From Onishia taeanensis (GTDB taxonomy: Bacteria > Pseudomonadota > Gammaproteobacteria > Pseudomonadales > Halomonadaceae), in contig NZ_JABVXC010000008.1 of assembly GCF_013349955.1 (NCBI RefSeq), positions 104,066-168,065 on the forward strand: a stretch of DNA of 64,000 nt. Reading direction: 5' to 3'. The notes under the pieces were generated by a model, which ran no database searches, was not told the origin of the DNA, and saw nothing but the letters and a program-made list of their open reading frames with translations. Positions 53,188 to 62,601 of the stretch are shown one piece after another. Both the position numbers and the translations under genes were made by a program. How positions within the stretch are numbered: the stretch's first letter is position 1; the number at the start of each line of letters is the position of its first letter.

Positions 53188-54267
53188 CCAGTCCTTGGCG
53201 AACTCCAGGCAACTCTCCCAGTCCCCCACATGCAGGAAGGTATGCGGGTGCTTCTCGAGCTGATGGCGATACAGCGGATCGTAGTATTCGGTGAGCAGCG
53301 GCCCCAGCCAGGCCTCATGCGCTTGGCGGTTGCCACGCTCGTGCTCGCGAAAGGCCAGCTCCTGCAGGCGCTGCAGGCGTTGCAGACGCGCCAGCCCCAG
53401 GCGCTTGCGTAGCCGACCCAAGGCGGTGGAAAGCTGCTTGCGCATCAGCGCCCAGCCGAGCCAGTCGCCATATTGGCCCTGATACAGCGCCCAGAGATCG
53501 TCGATGTAGTCCTTGCGAATCTGCGCCAGCCGCCAGTCCAGGGGCATCTCGACGCGGATACGCGGTGCCTTTTCCATGCCACGCCAGAAGATCAGCGGCA
53601 CATTGGCTATGCCGATGTGGCGCGACTCGTCCTCGAGCACGATCGAGCCCTGTGGCTGCTGTAGATTCAACAACCCCATGCCGATGGCGTGCTCGAAGTC
53701 GATCTGGCTGGGCGCCGGCATCGGGTGGCGACCGAAAGCCGACCCCTTGTGGCGAGCACACCCCTCGAGGTCGAGCCCCTGACCAAGACCATTGATCAGC
53801 GGCGTCTTGGCCGAGCCAGTCAACCCACTGACGACCAGTATCGGACGCTCGCTGGCGGCATCGACATGATCGCAAATCAACCTGCGCATGGCCTTCCAAC
53901 CACCGCGCATGCGAGGGCGCTCAATGCCGGCATCCCAAAGCCACTGCTGGGCGGTCTGCGAGCGCAGCCCGCCGCGAAAACAATAGAGCAGCGCATCGGG
54001 ATGCTGCCGGAGCTCCTGCTGCCAGGCGGCCACCCGGGCGCGCTTGATGCCTCCTGCGACCAGCCGTTGACCAAGCTCAATGGCCGCCTGCTGGCCCTGC
54101 TCGGCGTAGGCGATGCCGACCCGGTGGCGCTCTTCGTTATCCATCAGCGGCAGATTGACGGCCCCGGGCAGCCCACCCTGGGCGAACTCGACAGGTGCAC
54201 GCACGTCGATCAAGCGGCGGCGCTGACGCAGCATGTCAAGGCTGGGGTCTACCTGAGGCAGGTTCAT
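53167..54267 (-). CDS. selU: tRNA 2-selenouridine synthase
   Basis: 366 aa. Replaces sulfur by selenium in 2-thiouridine at the wobble position of tRNA-Lys/Glu/Gln via a geranylated intermediate. The rhodanese domain has Cys in LLYCFRGGLRSQTA. The P-loop domain reads VVSGLTGSAKTPLING. Full length for the family. Overlaps selD by ATGA, so the pair is translationally coupled. Confidence 0.95.
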   Translation of the reverse strand: MNLPQVDPSLDMLRQRRRLIDVRAPVEFAQGGLPGAVNLPLMDNEERHRVGIAYAEQGQQAAIELGQRLVAGGIKRARVAAWQQELRQHPDALLYCFRGGLRSQTAQQWLWDAGIERPRMRGGWKAMRRLICDHVDAASERPILVVSGLTGSAKTPLINGLGQGLDLEGCARHKGSAFGRHPMPAPSQIDFEHAIGMGLLNLQQPQGSIVLEDESRHIGIANVPLIFWRGMEKAPRIRVEMPLDWRLAQIRKDYIDDLWALYQGQYGDWLGWALMRKQLSTALGRLRKRLGLARLQRLQRLQELAFREHERGNRQAHEAWLGPLLTEYYDPLYRHQLEKHPHTFLHVGDWESCLEFAKDWSARHAA

Positions 54268-55301
54268 CCTGTCACCTCTAGGCGGGTGGTGCCGTGGGCG
54301 GCGACGATCTCGCCGCAGGGGGCAAGGCTCAGGCCATGGGCACGGCCGGCCCGCTCGATATCATCGGCCCAGGAGGGGTGCACGGCCAGTAGCAGGCCGC
54401 CGGAGGTCTGGGGGTCGCAGAGCCACTGCCAGTGGGCTTCATCCATCACCGGCAGCCGCTCGCCGAGCGCCTCACGGTTGCGCCGGGTGCCCCCCGGCAC
54501 GGCGCCAAGACGCCGGTAATGCTCGGCCTCGGCGAGCCGCGGCAGGCGCTTGAAGTCGAGCCTGGCCGCCACGCCGCTGGCCTCGCAGATCTCGCTCAGA
54601 TGGCCAGCGAGGCCGAAGCCGGTCACATCGGTCATGGCATGTACGCCCTTGATCCGTGCGAAGTCGGCGCCGATGCGGTTGGAGGCGAGCATGGCCTCAC
54701 GCGCCAGCCCCTGGTGGCCGGGTTTGACCAGTCCCTGCTTCTCGGCGGTGGTCAGAAGGCCGACCCCGAGCGGCTTGGTCAGGTACAGAAGATCGCCGAC
54801 CTCGGCGCCCTTGTTGAGGATCAGGTGTTCGAGATCCACCAGGCCATTGACGGCCAGGCCGAAAATCGGCTCCGGTGAATCGATCGAGTGCCCGCCGGCC
54901 AGCGCCATGCCGTGCTCGCGGCAGACTGCCTGGGCACCGGCTACCACATCGCCGGCGACATGGGCGCCGAGCTTGTCCAACGGCCAGCCGAGGATGCCCA
55001 GCGCCATTACTGGATCGCCACCCATGGCATAGACGTCGCTGATGGCGTTGATGGCGGCGATGCGGCCGAAGTCGAAGGGATCATCGACGATCGGCGTGAA
55101 GAAGTCGGTGGTGGCGATCATGCCTCGCCCGTCGCCCAGATCGTAGACGGCGGCATCCTCGCGGCCTTGATTGCCGACGATCAACCGCGAGTGACTGGTA
55201 GCGGGCCCCGCTTTGGCGAGGATGCCATCGAGGACGTCGGAGGCAATCTTGCAGCCACAGCCCGCGCCGCGGCTGTATTCGGTCAGACGAATCGCACTCA
55301 T
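54264..55301 (-). CDS. selD: Selenide, water dikinase (selenophosphate synthase)
   Basis: 345 aa. Makes selenophosphate from selenide and ATP. RLTEYSRGAGCGCKI holds the active-site Cys (ordinary Cys, not selenocysteine). GNQGREDAAVYDL and TTDFFTPIVDDPFDFGRIAA are the ATP and metal sites. Of two close ATGs, 55301 is correctly spaced from AGGAG while 55307 abuts it. With only selU adjacent, the visible use of selenophosphate is tRNA modification. Confidence 0.95.
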   Translation of the reverse strand: MSAIRLTEYSRGAGCGCKIASDVLDGILAKAGPATSHSRLIVGNQGREDAAVYDLGDGRGMIATTDFFTPIVDDPFDFGRIAAINAISDVYAMGGDPVMALGILGWPLDKLGAHVAGDVVAGAQAVCREHGMALAGGHSIDSPEPIFGLAVNGLVDLEHLILNKGAEVGDLLYLTKPLGVGLLTTAEKQGLVKPGHQGLAREAMLASNRIGADFARIKGVHAMTDVTGFGLAGHLSEICEASGVAARLDFKRLPRLAEAEHYRRLGAVPGGTRRNREALGERLPVMDEAHWQWLCDPQTSGGLLLAVHPSWADDIERAGRAHGLSLAPCGEIVAAHGTTRLEVTG

Positions 55302-55408
55302 CACCATCTCCTTTCTGAAGGCGTGTTCAATATCGGGCGCCGGCCGTCATGGGGGCCTCGACCAAGAGGGCCTATCGACCAAGAGGAGCTATCGATCAAG
55401 GGCCGGCA

Positions 55409-56785
55409 TCACAGCGCCTCTAGGGCGTCGGCCAGCTTGTCGACGGCGACCACTTCCATGCCGGGCGGCGAGGTTTTGGGAGCGTTGCCGCGGGGCACGA
55501 TGGCGCGCTTGAAGCCGTGCTTGGCGGCCTCGACGATGCGCTCCTGGCCGCTCGGCACCGGGCGGATTTCACCGGAGAGCCCGACCTCGCCGAATACCAC
55601 CAGCTCACGCGGCAGCGGGCGGTTCTGCAGGCTCGAAACCACTGCTAGCAGCACAGCAAGGTCGGCGCTGGTCTCCAGCACCTTGACCCCGCCGACAACG
55701 TTGAGGAAGACGTCCTGATCCCCCGTGAAGAGCCCGCCATGCTTGTGCAGCACCGCCAGCAGCATCGACAGCCGGTTGCCGTCGAGGCCCACGGCGATGC
55801 GGCGCGGGTTCCCCAGCGGCGAGTCGTCGAGCAGCGCCTGCACCTCGACCAGGATCGGCCTCGTACCCTCCCAGACCACCATCACCAGGCTGCCAGAGGC
55901 CTGCTCCTCGCTACGCGACAGGAAGATGGCGCTGGGATTCTTCACTTCCTTCATGCCGTGTTCGAGCATGGCGAAGACGCCGAGCTCGTTGACCGCGCCG
56001 AAGCGGTTCTTCTGGCCGCGCAGGGTGCGAAAGCGTGAGTCGGCACCGCCCTCGAGCAGTAATGAGGCATCGATCATATGCTCGAGCACCTTGGGGCCAG
56101 CCAGGCTGCCGTCCTTGGTGACGTGCCCTACCAGCAACAGCACGGTGTTGGACTGCTTGGCGAAGCGGGTCAGCGCCGCGGCGGACTCTCGCACCTGGGC
56201 CACACCGCCCGGGGCCGAGGCGATGTCCTCGAGGTGCATGGTCTGGATGGAGTCGATGATCAGCACCTCTGGGCGCTCACGCTCGGCAACGCCGAGAATC
56301 GTCTCGACGCTGGTCTCGGCGAGCATCTTGAGGCCTTGAGTCGGCAATTGCAGCCGGTGGGCGCGCATCGCCACCTGAGACAGCGATTCCTCGCCGGTGA
56401 CGTAAAGCGAAGAGCGTTCCTGAGCCAGCTTGCAGGCGGTCTGCAGCAACAGGGTAGATTTGCCGGCGCCGGGATGGCCGCCCAGCAACACCGCCGAGCC
56501 CGGCACCAGGCCACCGCCCAGCACTCGGTCGAACTCACCGAAGGTAGAGGAAAGCCGGGGCACCTCGGTCAGGTCTACCGACGCCAGATCGGTGACATCC
56601 CGGGAAACGCCGCCGGCATAGCCGCTGCGCCCGCCACTGGCGCTGGGCGCAGCGCCGGGACGAGCCGGTGCCAAGCGCACCTCGCTCAGCGAGTTCCACT
56701 CGCGACAGCTGGTGCACTGGCCCTGCCACTTGCGATATTCGGCACCGCACTCGGTGCAGACGAACGCGCTCTTCGCTTTGGCCAT
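55409..56785 (-). CDS. radA: DNA repair protein RadA
   Basis: 458 aa. RecA-like helicase driving branch migration in recombination. N-terminal zinc finger C-x2-C-x11-C-x2-C (FVCTECGAEYRKWQGQCTSC). Walker A GGHPGAGKSTLLLQ, the RadA-specific KNRFG motif, and a C-terminal Lon-like domain. ATG 56785 has GGAG six bases upstream. Confidence 0.96.
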   Translation of the reverse strand: MAKAKSAFVCTECGAEYRKWQGQCTSCREWNSLSEVRLAPARPGAAPSASGGRSGYAGGVSRDVTDLASVDLTEVPRLSSTFGEFDRVLGGGLVPGSAVLLGGHPGAGKSTLLLQTACKLAQERSSLYVTGEESLSQVAMRAHRLQLPTQGLKMLAETSVETILGVAERERPEVLIIDSIQTMHLEDIASAPGGVAQVRESAAALTRFAKQSNTVLLLVGHVTKDGSLAGPKVLEHMIDASLLLEGGADSRFRTLRGQKNRFGAVNELGVFAMLEHGMKEVKNPSAIFLSRSEEQASGSLVMVVWEGTRPILVEVQALLDDSPLGNPRRIAVGLDGNRLSMLLAVLHKHGGLFTGDQDVFLNVVGGVKVLETSADLAVLLAVVSSLQNRPLPRELVVFGEVGLSGEIRPVPSGQERIVEAAKHGFKRAIVPRGNAPKTSPPGMEVVAVDKLADALEAL

Positions 56786-56894
56786 GCCAGGCTCCACCGA
56801 ATAAAAGGCCCTATTCTACCAGCCGGGGCACGCGATGCGACGTATGCGCCCGAGGCGTTGGGCAAAACAGGGGCGGCCGAAAGAAACACCATAC

Positions 56895-56926
56895 GAAAAG
56901 AGGCGGCCCACGCGGGCCGCCTCTTC
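56895..56926 (-). terminator. Rho-independent terminator of the NlpE-like gene
   Basis: Perfect 12-bp stem AAGAGGCGGCCC (56899-56910) / GGGCCGCCTCTT (56915-56926); on the minus strand it runs into TTTT. Confidence 0.85.
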
Positions 56927-56949
56927 ACATGCTACTGACGCTGCCTGAC

Positions 56950-57408
56950 TTACTGGCTGGCACTCTGGCGCTTGAGCTGCAGCATGTCGCGGTTCTGGAA
57001 GCGCCGACGCTGGGGATCGATCAGCTCAAGGGTATTCGGATCAATCTTGAGGAAGTAGTAGATCTGTCCCTCGCCTTGGGGCGTAAGCTCGTAGACGGTA
57101 GCCTCGGGGTCGACCGGGGTACCGGTGAGCACGCTCCACTGGCCGGTATAGGTCTCGTCCGGCGGATTCTGCGGATGCTCACGATAGCTAGCATTCAGGT
57201 TGAAGGTGCGGTCAGCGGCCGCACCATCTTCGGTGCCATCGAGCTCGACATCGATATCGATGCCGGCACAGTTACGACAAGGCAGTGTGCCCTCGTAATG
57301 CGCCATTTGATCAATGACTTCCCCATCGGTCTGATCCATCTGACCGGTGGCACAGCCTGCCAGAGAGGCAAGCATGAAGGTCCCGGCCAGCAGCGTCCTA
57401 ATCTGCAT
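56950..57408 (-). CDS. NlpE-like copper/envelope-stress lipoprotein
   Basis: 152 aa. Lipoprotein signal FMLASLAGC with Cys19 as lipidation site. The mature part HYEGTLPCRNCAGIDIDVEL matches the N-terminal NlpE domain (CxxC included), followed by YTGQWSVLTG and a YELTPQGEGQIYYF strand. Lacks the OB-fold C-terminal domain of E. coli NlpE. Possible sensor of envelope or copper stress. Own terminator follows. Confidence 0.82.
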   Translation of the reverse strand: MQIRTLLAGTFMLASLAGCATGQMDQTDGEVIDQMAHYEGTLPCRNCAGIDIDVELDGTEDGAAADRTFNLNASYREHPQNPPDETYTGQWSVLTGTPVDPEATVYELTPQGEGQIYYFLKIDPNTLELIDPQRRRFQNRDMLQLKRQSASQ

Positions 57409-57613
57409 GTATTTCTCCTAGCTGTGAGACACGCGCCGCGACGGCGACGGTTGTCTCACAGCATAACGTCAAGTGGCGCCGACGGACAGTCACGCGACTC
57501 TCCCGTAGCCCCCCAAAAGCAACTCTTTGCAGGTGCCGCTTACCGATGCAGCATCCTAGGCGTGCGATGCGCGTCCCGCGATACGCTCACCACTCTTGCT
57601 TGCTCGCCTCGGA

Positions 57614-58255
57614 TCAGCCGGCACCCGGCTGGCGGGACGGGCTCGCCTGCTCGAAGGCAGGCAGCCCACGACAGTGCTCGGCGATGGCGCGCAAGCGCGG
57701 ATAGGCGGAGAGATCACAGTCGAAGCGCTCAGCGTTATAGACCTGGGGTACCAGACAAATATCGGCAAGGGTTGGCGTATCGCCGTGACAACAAAGGCCA
57801 GTCTGCTCGCTTTCGAGCAGGGCTTCGAGCGCCGTGAAGCCCTCTGCCACCCAGTGGCGATACCAACCAAGCTTGGCATCTTCATCCAGTTCGAGATCGC
57901 CGATCAGATATCTGAGCACCCGCAGGTTGTTGAGCGGATGGATGTCGCTTGCGATCAGTTGGGCAAGTCCGCGCACCCGCGCACGACCGGTGGCACCCTC
58001 CGGTAGCAGGGCCGGCGACGAGGGGTAGCGCTCATCAAGATACTCACAGATAGCCAGCGACTGGGTCAGCCACTCGCCGTCGTCGGTCTCGAGCACCGGC
58101 ACCAACCCTTGCGGGTTGATCGCCCGGAAGCTCCCCTCGCGCTGGGCACCGCCGGCCAGATTGACCGGCACCTGGGCGACCTCGAGCCCCTTTAGGTTCA
58201 GGGCAATACGCACCCGATAGGCCGCCGAGGAGCGGTAATAGCCATAAAGCGTCAT
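57614..58255 (-). CDS. maiA: Maleylacetoacetate isomerase
   Basis: 213-aa zeta-class glutathione transferase. MTLYGYYRSSAAYRVRIALN has the SSA(A)YR-type active-site motif, and NPQGLVPVLETDDG the glutathione loop. Converts maleylacetoacetate to fumarylacetoacetate. ATG 58255 is chosen for its GAGAGGA; the frame starts at 58276. Last gene of hmgA-fahA-maiA. Confidence 0.92.
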   Translation of the reverse strand: MTLYGYYRSSAAYRVRIALNLKGLEVAQVPVNLAGGAQREGSFRAINPQGLVPVLETDDGEWLTQSLAICEYLDERYPSSPALLPEGATGRARVRGLAQLIASDIHPLNNLRVLRYLIGDLELDEDAKLGWYRHWVAEGFTALEALLESEQTGLCCHGDTPTLADICLVPQVYNAERFDCDLSAYPRLRAIAEHCRGLPAFEQASPSRQPGAG

Positions 58256-58280
58256 GGTCTTTTTCCTCTCGGTCACCCGC

Positions 58281-59300
58281 TCACCGCGGCCGGTACTCGA
58301 CTACCTGCTGGTCAATGGCGCCGAAGATGCTCTGACCGTCGCGGTCGAACATCTCGATGCGCACTCGATCGCCGAAGCGCATGAAGGGCGTCTTCACCTC
58401 GTCGTACAGGATCTTCTCGACCATGCGCACCTCGGCTAGGCAGCTGTAGCCAACGCCGCCGTCACGCATCGGCTTGCCCGGCCCGCCGTCGGCATCCGGG
58501 TTGGAGACGGTGCCGGAGCCGATCACCGTTCCGGCGCCGAGGTGGCGCGTGCGGGCAGCGTGGGCGACGAGTTCGTGGAAGCCGAAGATCATGTCAGGGC
58601 CAGCCTCGGGTACGCCGAAGGCGTCGTCGTTGAGGTGGACGCTAAGCGGCAGGTGCACGCGACCACTCTGCCAGGCCTCCCCCAGCTCGTCCGGGGTCAC
58701 GGCAACCGGCGAGAAGCTGGAGGCCGGCTTGGCCTGGAAGAAGCCGAACCCCTTGGCAAGCTCGCCGGGAATCAGGCCGCGCAGGCTGACGTCATTGACC
58801 AGCATGATCAGCTTGATGTGGCCTGAGGCGGTCTCCGGGGTCACCGTCATGGGCACGTCATCGGTGATCACCGCGATCTCGCCCTCGAAGTCGATGCCGT
58901 GTTCCTCGCTGATCGCCTCGATGTCCTCGGTCGGCGCCAGGAAATGGTCGCCACCGCCCTGATACATCAGCGGATCGGTCCAGAAGGTCTCGGGCATTTC
59001 GGCACCGCGCGCCTGGCGTACCAACTGCACGTGATTGAGATAGGCAGAACCATCGGCCCATTGATAGGTCCGCGGTAGCGGCGAATGCAGGGCGGCCATC
59101 TCGAGGGCGAAATCGCCCTCGGCAGTGCCGGCGTTGAGCTCGGCATAGCGTGCCTCGAGGCGCGGGGCCAGCGTATCCCAGTCCTCGATGGCCTGCTGCA
59201 GGGTCGCCGCGATGTCGGTAGCCCGCACGGCGCGGGTCAGGTCACGGGAAACCACGACCAGTTCGCCGTCGCGGCCGCTGTTCAGGGTGGCAAGTTTCAT
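58281..59300 (-). CDS. Fumarylacetoacetase (short FAA-hydrolase form)
   Basis: 339 aa. FAH-type metal site FEGEIAVITDDVP and GSGTVSNPDADG; HLGAGTVIGSGT near 265. In this operon it should cleave fumarylacetoacetate to fumarate and acetoacetate. It is shorter than the ~420-aa eukaryote-type FahA and of the form seen in many proteobacterial tyrosine clusters. 72 bp after hmgA, 26 bp before maiA. Confidence 0.85.
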   Translation of the reverse strand: MKLATLNSGRDGELVVVSRDLTRAVRATDIAATLQQAIEDWDTLAPRLEARYAELNAGTAEGDFALEMAALHSPLPRTYQWADGSAYLNHVQLVRQARGAEMPETFWTDPLMYQGGGDHFLAPTEDIEAISEEHGIDFEGEIAVITDDVPMTVTPETASGHIKLIMLVNDVSLRGLIPGELAKGFGFFQAKPASSFSPVAVTPDELGEAWQSGRVHLPLSVHLNDDAFGVPEAGPDMIFGFHELVAHAARTRHLGAGTVIGSGTVSNPDADGGPGKPMRDGGVGYSCLAEVRMVEKILYDEVKTPFMRFGDRVRIEMFDRDGQSIFGAIDQQVVEYRPR

Positions 59301-59371
59301 GGCAAAGATCCTTTGGTGAGGGTGATGCGTTGAATAGGAGCTCGGGTATCGCCGTAGCTGCCTCTCGCAGC

Positions 59372-60685
59372 TCAGGGAGCTGTCGGGTCGAAATGAGAGG
59401 CAAGGCCCTTCCAGACGTCGACGTAGTCTCGCTGACGAAAATCGGCGGCAAGCGCCGTCTCGGTCGGCTGGAAGACGTAGCGACTCTCGAACATGAAGGC
59501 CAGGGTCTCGCCCTGATACTGCGGGGACAGTTCAGCGACACTGGCGGCCTCAAAGGTCGCGGCGTCGGGGCCATGGGGCGACATGCAGTTGTGCAGGCTG
59601 GCACCGCCGGGGGAGAAGCCCTCCGCCTTGGCATCGTAGACACCCTCGATCAGCCCCATGAACTCGCTCATCAGGTTGCGATGGAAGTACGGCGGACGGA
59701 AGGTCTGTTCGGCGACCATCCAGCGCGGCGGGAAGATCACGAAATCGAGATTGGCCATGCCCGGGGTATCGGAAATGGATGTCAGCACGGTGAAGATCGA
59801 GGGGTCCGGGTGGTCGAAACTCACCGAATTAACGGTATTGAAGCGCGCCAAGTCGTACTTGTAGGGAGCGTAATTGCCGTGCCAGGCCACCACGTCCAGC
59901 GGCGAATGATCGAGCTGGGTCGCCCAGAGGCCACCGCCGAACTTGGCCACCAGCTCGCTATCGCCCGTCATATCTTCATAGGCGGCAACCGGGCTCAGGA
60001 AGTCTCGCGGATTAGCTAGACCGTTGGCGCCAATCGGCCCAAGACCTGGCAGCTCCATTGGGCTTCCGTAATTCTCGGCGACATAGCCCCTGGCCGCGTC
60101 ACAGCCGTCTGCCAGCCGCACCTGGAACTTGATGCCGCGGGGGATGACCGCGATTTCGCCGGGCGAGATCGCCAGCACGCCAAGCTCGGTGCGCAGCTCC
60201 AGAGCGCCCAGTTGCGGCACGATCAGAAGCTCGCCGTCGGCGTCGTAGAAGAAGCGCTCGGTCATGTCACGGTTGCAGGCATAAAGGTGCACGCCGCAAC
60301 CAACCTGGGCCGCTGCATCGCCGTTGGCAGCGATGGTCTCGAGGCTATCGATGAAGTCGGTGGGCGCATCGGGCAGCGGCATCGGGTCCCAACGCATCTG
60401 GTTGGGGTCGGCCTGACCGGCCACTGGCGCGGTGACAACCCGCCCTTGCGGTAACCGACGATAGGCACTCTGCGCCACCGAGGGACGGATGCGATACAGC
60501 CAGCTTCTCAGGTTTTGATGGCGCGGTGAGGTAAAAGCCGAGCCGGTCAGCTGCTCGGCATAGAGCCCATAGGGGCAGCGCTGAGGCGAGTTCTGCCCCT
60601 GCGGCAGCGCACCCGGCAGTGCTTCGCTTGCGAAGTGGTTACGGAAACCGCTTTGATAGGAAAGCTCATTCGATGACGCAGACAT
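59372..60685 (-). CDS. hmgA: Homogentisate 1,2-dioxygenase
   Basis: 437 aa. Fe(II) enzyme that opens the homogentisate ring in tyrosine/phenylalanine breakdown. Start [20 protein letters not shown] and [19 protein letters not shown] are diagnostic; [20 protein letters not shown] and [11 protein letters not shown] carry Fe-binding Glu/His. First gene of the operon, divergent from a MarR regulator. Confidence 0.96.
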   Translation of the reverse strand: MSASSNELSYQSGFRNHFASEALPGALPQGQNSPQRCPYGLYAEQLTGSAFTSPRHQNLRSWLYRIRPSVAQSAYRRLPQGRVVTAPVAGQADPNQMRWDPMPLPDAPTDFIDSLETIAANGDAAAQVGCGVHLYACNRDMTERFFYDADGELLIVPQLGALELRTELGVLAISPGEIAVIPRGIKFQVRLADGCDAARGYVAENYGSPMELPGLGPIGANGLANPRDFLSPVAAYEDMTGDSELVAKFGGGLWATQLDHSPLDVVAWHGNYAPYKYDLARFNTVNSVSFDHPDPSIFTVLTSISDTPGMANLDFVIFPPRWMVAEQTFRPPYFHRNLMSEFMGLIEGVYDAKAEGFSPGGASLHNCMSPHGPDAATFEAASVAELSPQYQGETLAFMFESRYVFQPTETALAADFRQRDYVDVWKGLASHFDPTAP

Positions 60686-60761
60686 ACTCCTGGCCTCGTG
60701 GTGATCGTGTGATGGCTGTCACAGTGCGGGGCCTCTTGGGCCCGACAACCGGAACAACTGG

Positions 60762-60775
60762 TTTCATATGAAACT
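60762..60775. promoter_or_regulatory. Perfect 14-bp palindrome upstream of hmgA, likely operator
   Basis: GTTTCATATGAAAC, 77-90 bp upstream of the hmgA start, in the 335-bp region shared with the divergent MarR-type gene. A second half-like CAAATGAAAG follows at 60784. MarR dimers bind such AT-rich palindromes. The remainder of the 60686-61020 region shows no gene. Confidence 0.65.
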
Positions 60776-61020
60776 ATATGCTCAAATGAAAGCACAGCTC
60801 AACCGTCTACTCAATATCCACCAAGGTCTTATAGGTTCAGGATGCCCAACGTTCGCTCAGGTACAACGAGATCGTTGCAGATGATCCGTTCTGCCTGACC
60901 GCCGGCTGACGCATAATGGCTGAACCGGGGCCGTCAGGCAGTTTTCCACTCACACACGCCCCGCTTTCACACGCATTCGTCAGCGCACACCACTTGTCGG
61001 CGAACATCAGGAGACAAGCC

Positions 61021-61578
61021 ATGTCCACCCGCTCACATAACCCTAAACTCCCCGACTCTGCACCTGAGGACTCTGCTAGCAACGACTTTGCTATCGACGG
61101 CGCTGCTGCCCCCGATAGTGCACCATGTGAGCAACGGCCCGAGCTCGACCTCGGCCAGTTCCTGCCCTACCGGCTGAACAGCCTGGCGGATCGCATCAGT
61201 CAGGCACTGTCGAGGATCTACGGCGAGCGGTTCGGCATCACCATTGCCGAGTGGCGGGTGCTGGCCTGGCTCAGCCATCGCGAGGAGCTCACCGCCAAGC
61301 AGATAGGTGAGCATACCCGGATGGACAAGGCCAAGGTGTCGCGGGCCATTCAGGCACTGGAAGGCCGGGCCTTGATCCGACGCACCCAGTCGGCGCAGGA
61401 CCAGCGGGTGCACTATCTGCATCTGACTCAAGAGGGCGAGGCGTTGCTCAGTGAGCTGATTCCCCAGGCACGAGCCTGGGAGGCCGAGCTATTGGCAACG
61501 CTTTCTTCAGGAGAGTATCGCGACCTGCTGAACACCATGAGCAAGCTGGAGCGGCAGCTCACTCGCCTGGAGCGCTGA
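61021..61578 (+). CDS. MarR-family transcriptional regulator
   Basis: 185 aa from ATG 61021 (CAGGAG upstream). A polar, probably disordered ~45-residue N-terminus is unusual for the family. The winged helix follows: FGITIAEWRVLAWLSHREEL, TAKQIGEHTRMDKAKVSRAI and the wing RRTQSAQDQRVHYLHLT. Its divergent position makes it the likely regulator of hmgA-fahA-maiA. Confidence 0.9.
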   Translation: MSTRSHNPKLPDSAPEDSASNDFAIDGAAAPDSAPCEQRPELDLGQFLPYRLNSLADRISQALSRIYGERFGITIAEWRVLAWLSHREELTAKQIGEHTRMDKAKVSRAIQALEGRALIRRTQSAQDQRVHYLHLTQEGEALLSELIPQARAWEAELLATLSSGEYRDLLNTMSKLERQLTRLER

Positions 61579-61584
61579 CCCGAC

Positions 61585-62490
61585 CTAGCCGGCTGCTGCC
61601 GGAGTGACCAGCTGATAGCTGAACACCAGCCCAAGCACGAGCGGCATCACGATCAGGCTACCCAAGTTGCCGATCAGCACCAGAGAAGCGACCTTGTGGG
61701 GCTCCTGGCGATATTGCTCGGCGACCAGGTAGTTGAGCACCGCCGGGGGCAACGCGGCGAATACCCACAGGCTAGCCGCCTGCAGGCCGGACAGGTCGAG
61801 CCAGATGATCATCGGTGCTGCCAGCACCAGGCCGCTGAGCGGGCACAGCACGGCGCCAAGTACGCCGGTTTTCCAGTCGCTAAAGTCGATATCGAGCATC
61901 CGCACGCCAAGAGCGAACAGCATCAGCGGAATGCAGACGCCGCCGAGCATATCAAGGGCTTCAAGCAGCCAGCTCGGCAGGGGGATACCGCCGAGATTGA
62001 AGGCCAGACCGGCAAGGCTCGCCAGCACGATGGGCATGCGCAGCAGCCGCCACAGCGGGGTGTGCGGGCTGAGCATATAGAGCCCCACCGAGAAGTGCAG
62101 CAGCATCTCGACGATGAACAGCACCACGGCGGCGGGTAGGGCCTGGTCGCCGAAGGCCAGCACGATCAGCGGAATGCCCATGTTGCCCGAGTTGTTGAAC
62201 ATCATCGGCGGCAGGAAGGTCTTCAGGTCGAGCCTTAGCCAGCGGGTCAGTGGCCACAGCACCAGGCCGGAACCCAGCACCACCACTGCAGCAGCCAAGG
62301 CCAGGGACGCATAGTCCTGAAGCGGCGCCTGCTGGTCGGCCAGCACGGCGAACACCAGCATGGGCACGAACAGCTCCATGTTGAGGGTATTGAGGCCGCG
62401 GATGTCGGGGCTACGATAACGTCCATAGAGAGTGCCGCAGCCGGCGATCAGAAAGACCGGCAGCAGGGTGGCTAGAATCTGCGCAATCAT
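61585..62490 (-). CDS. AEC-family (auxin efflux carrier-like) permease
   Basis: 301 aa with ten hydrophobic helices, e.g. ATLLPVFLIAGCGTLYGRY at the start and FNNSGNMGIPLIVLAFGDQA near 100. The NNSGNMG(I/L)P motif is characteristic of the family, whose bacterial members carry organic acids such as malate or malonate. Its stop lies 6 bp from the convergent marR end. Confidence 0.88.
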   Translation of the reverse strand: MIAQILATLLPVFLIAGCGTLYGRYRSPDIRGLNTLNMELFVPMLVFAVLADQQAPLQDYASLALAAAVVVLGSGLVLWPLTRWLRLDLKTFLPPMMFNNSGNMGIPLIVLAFGDQALPAAVVLFIVEMLLHFSVGLYMLSPHTPLWRLLRMPIVLASLAGLAFNLGGIPLPSWLLEALDMLGGVCIPLMLFALGVRMLDIDFSDWKTGVLGAVLCPLSGLVLAAPMIIWLDLSGLQAASLWVFAALPPAVLNYLVAEQYRQEPHKVASLVLIGNLGSLIVMPLVLGLVFSYQLVTPAAAG

Positions 62491-62601
62491 CGTGAACTCC
62501 TGAATTAGCCTTGCAACACTAGCATGGCCGCCGCTTGCGAAGGGCCGTCAGGCGCGTCACCATGACCAAAGTCCCATCCCCACCTTGAAATGCGAGTGCC
62601 C

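Noticed and set aside
54264..55301. Selenocysteine-containing SelD
   Set aside because: The active-site codon is ordinary Cys, with no in-frame TGA.
56668..57837. 389-aa plus-strand frame
   Set aside because: Spans the antisense of three different genes and a terminator; not a gene.
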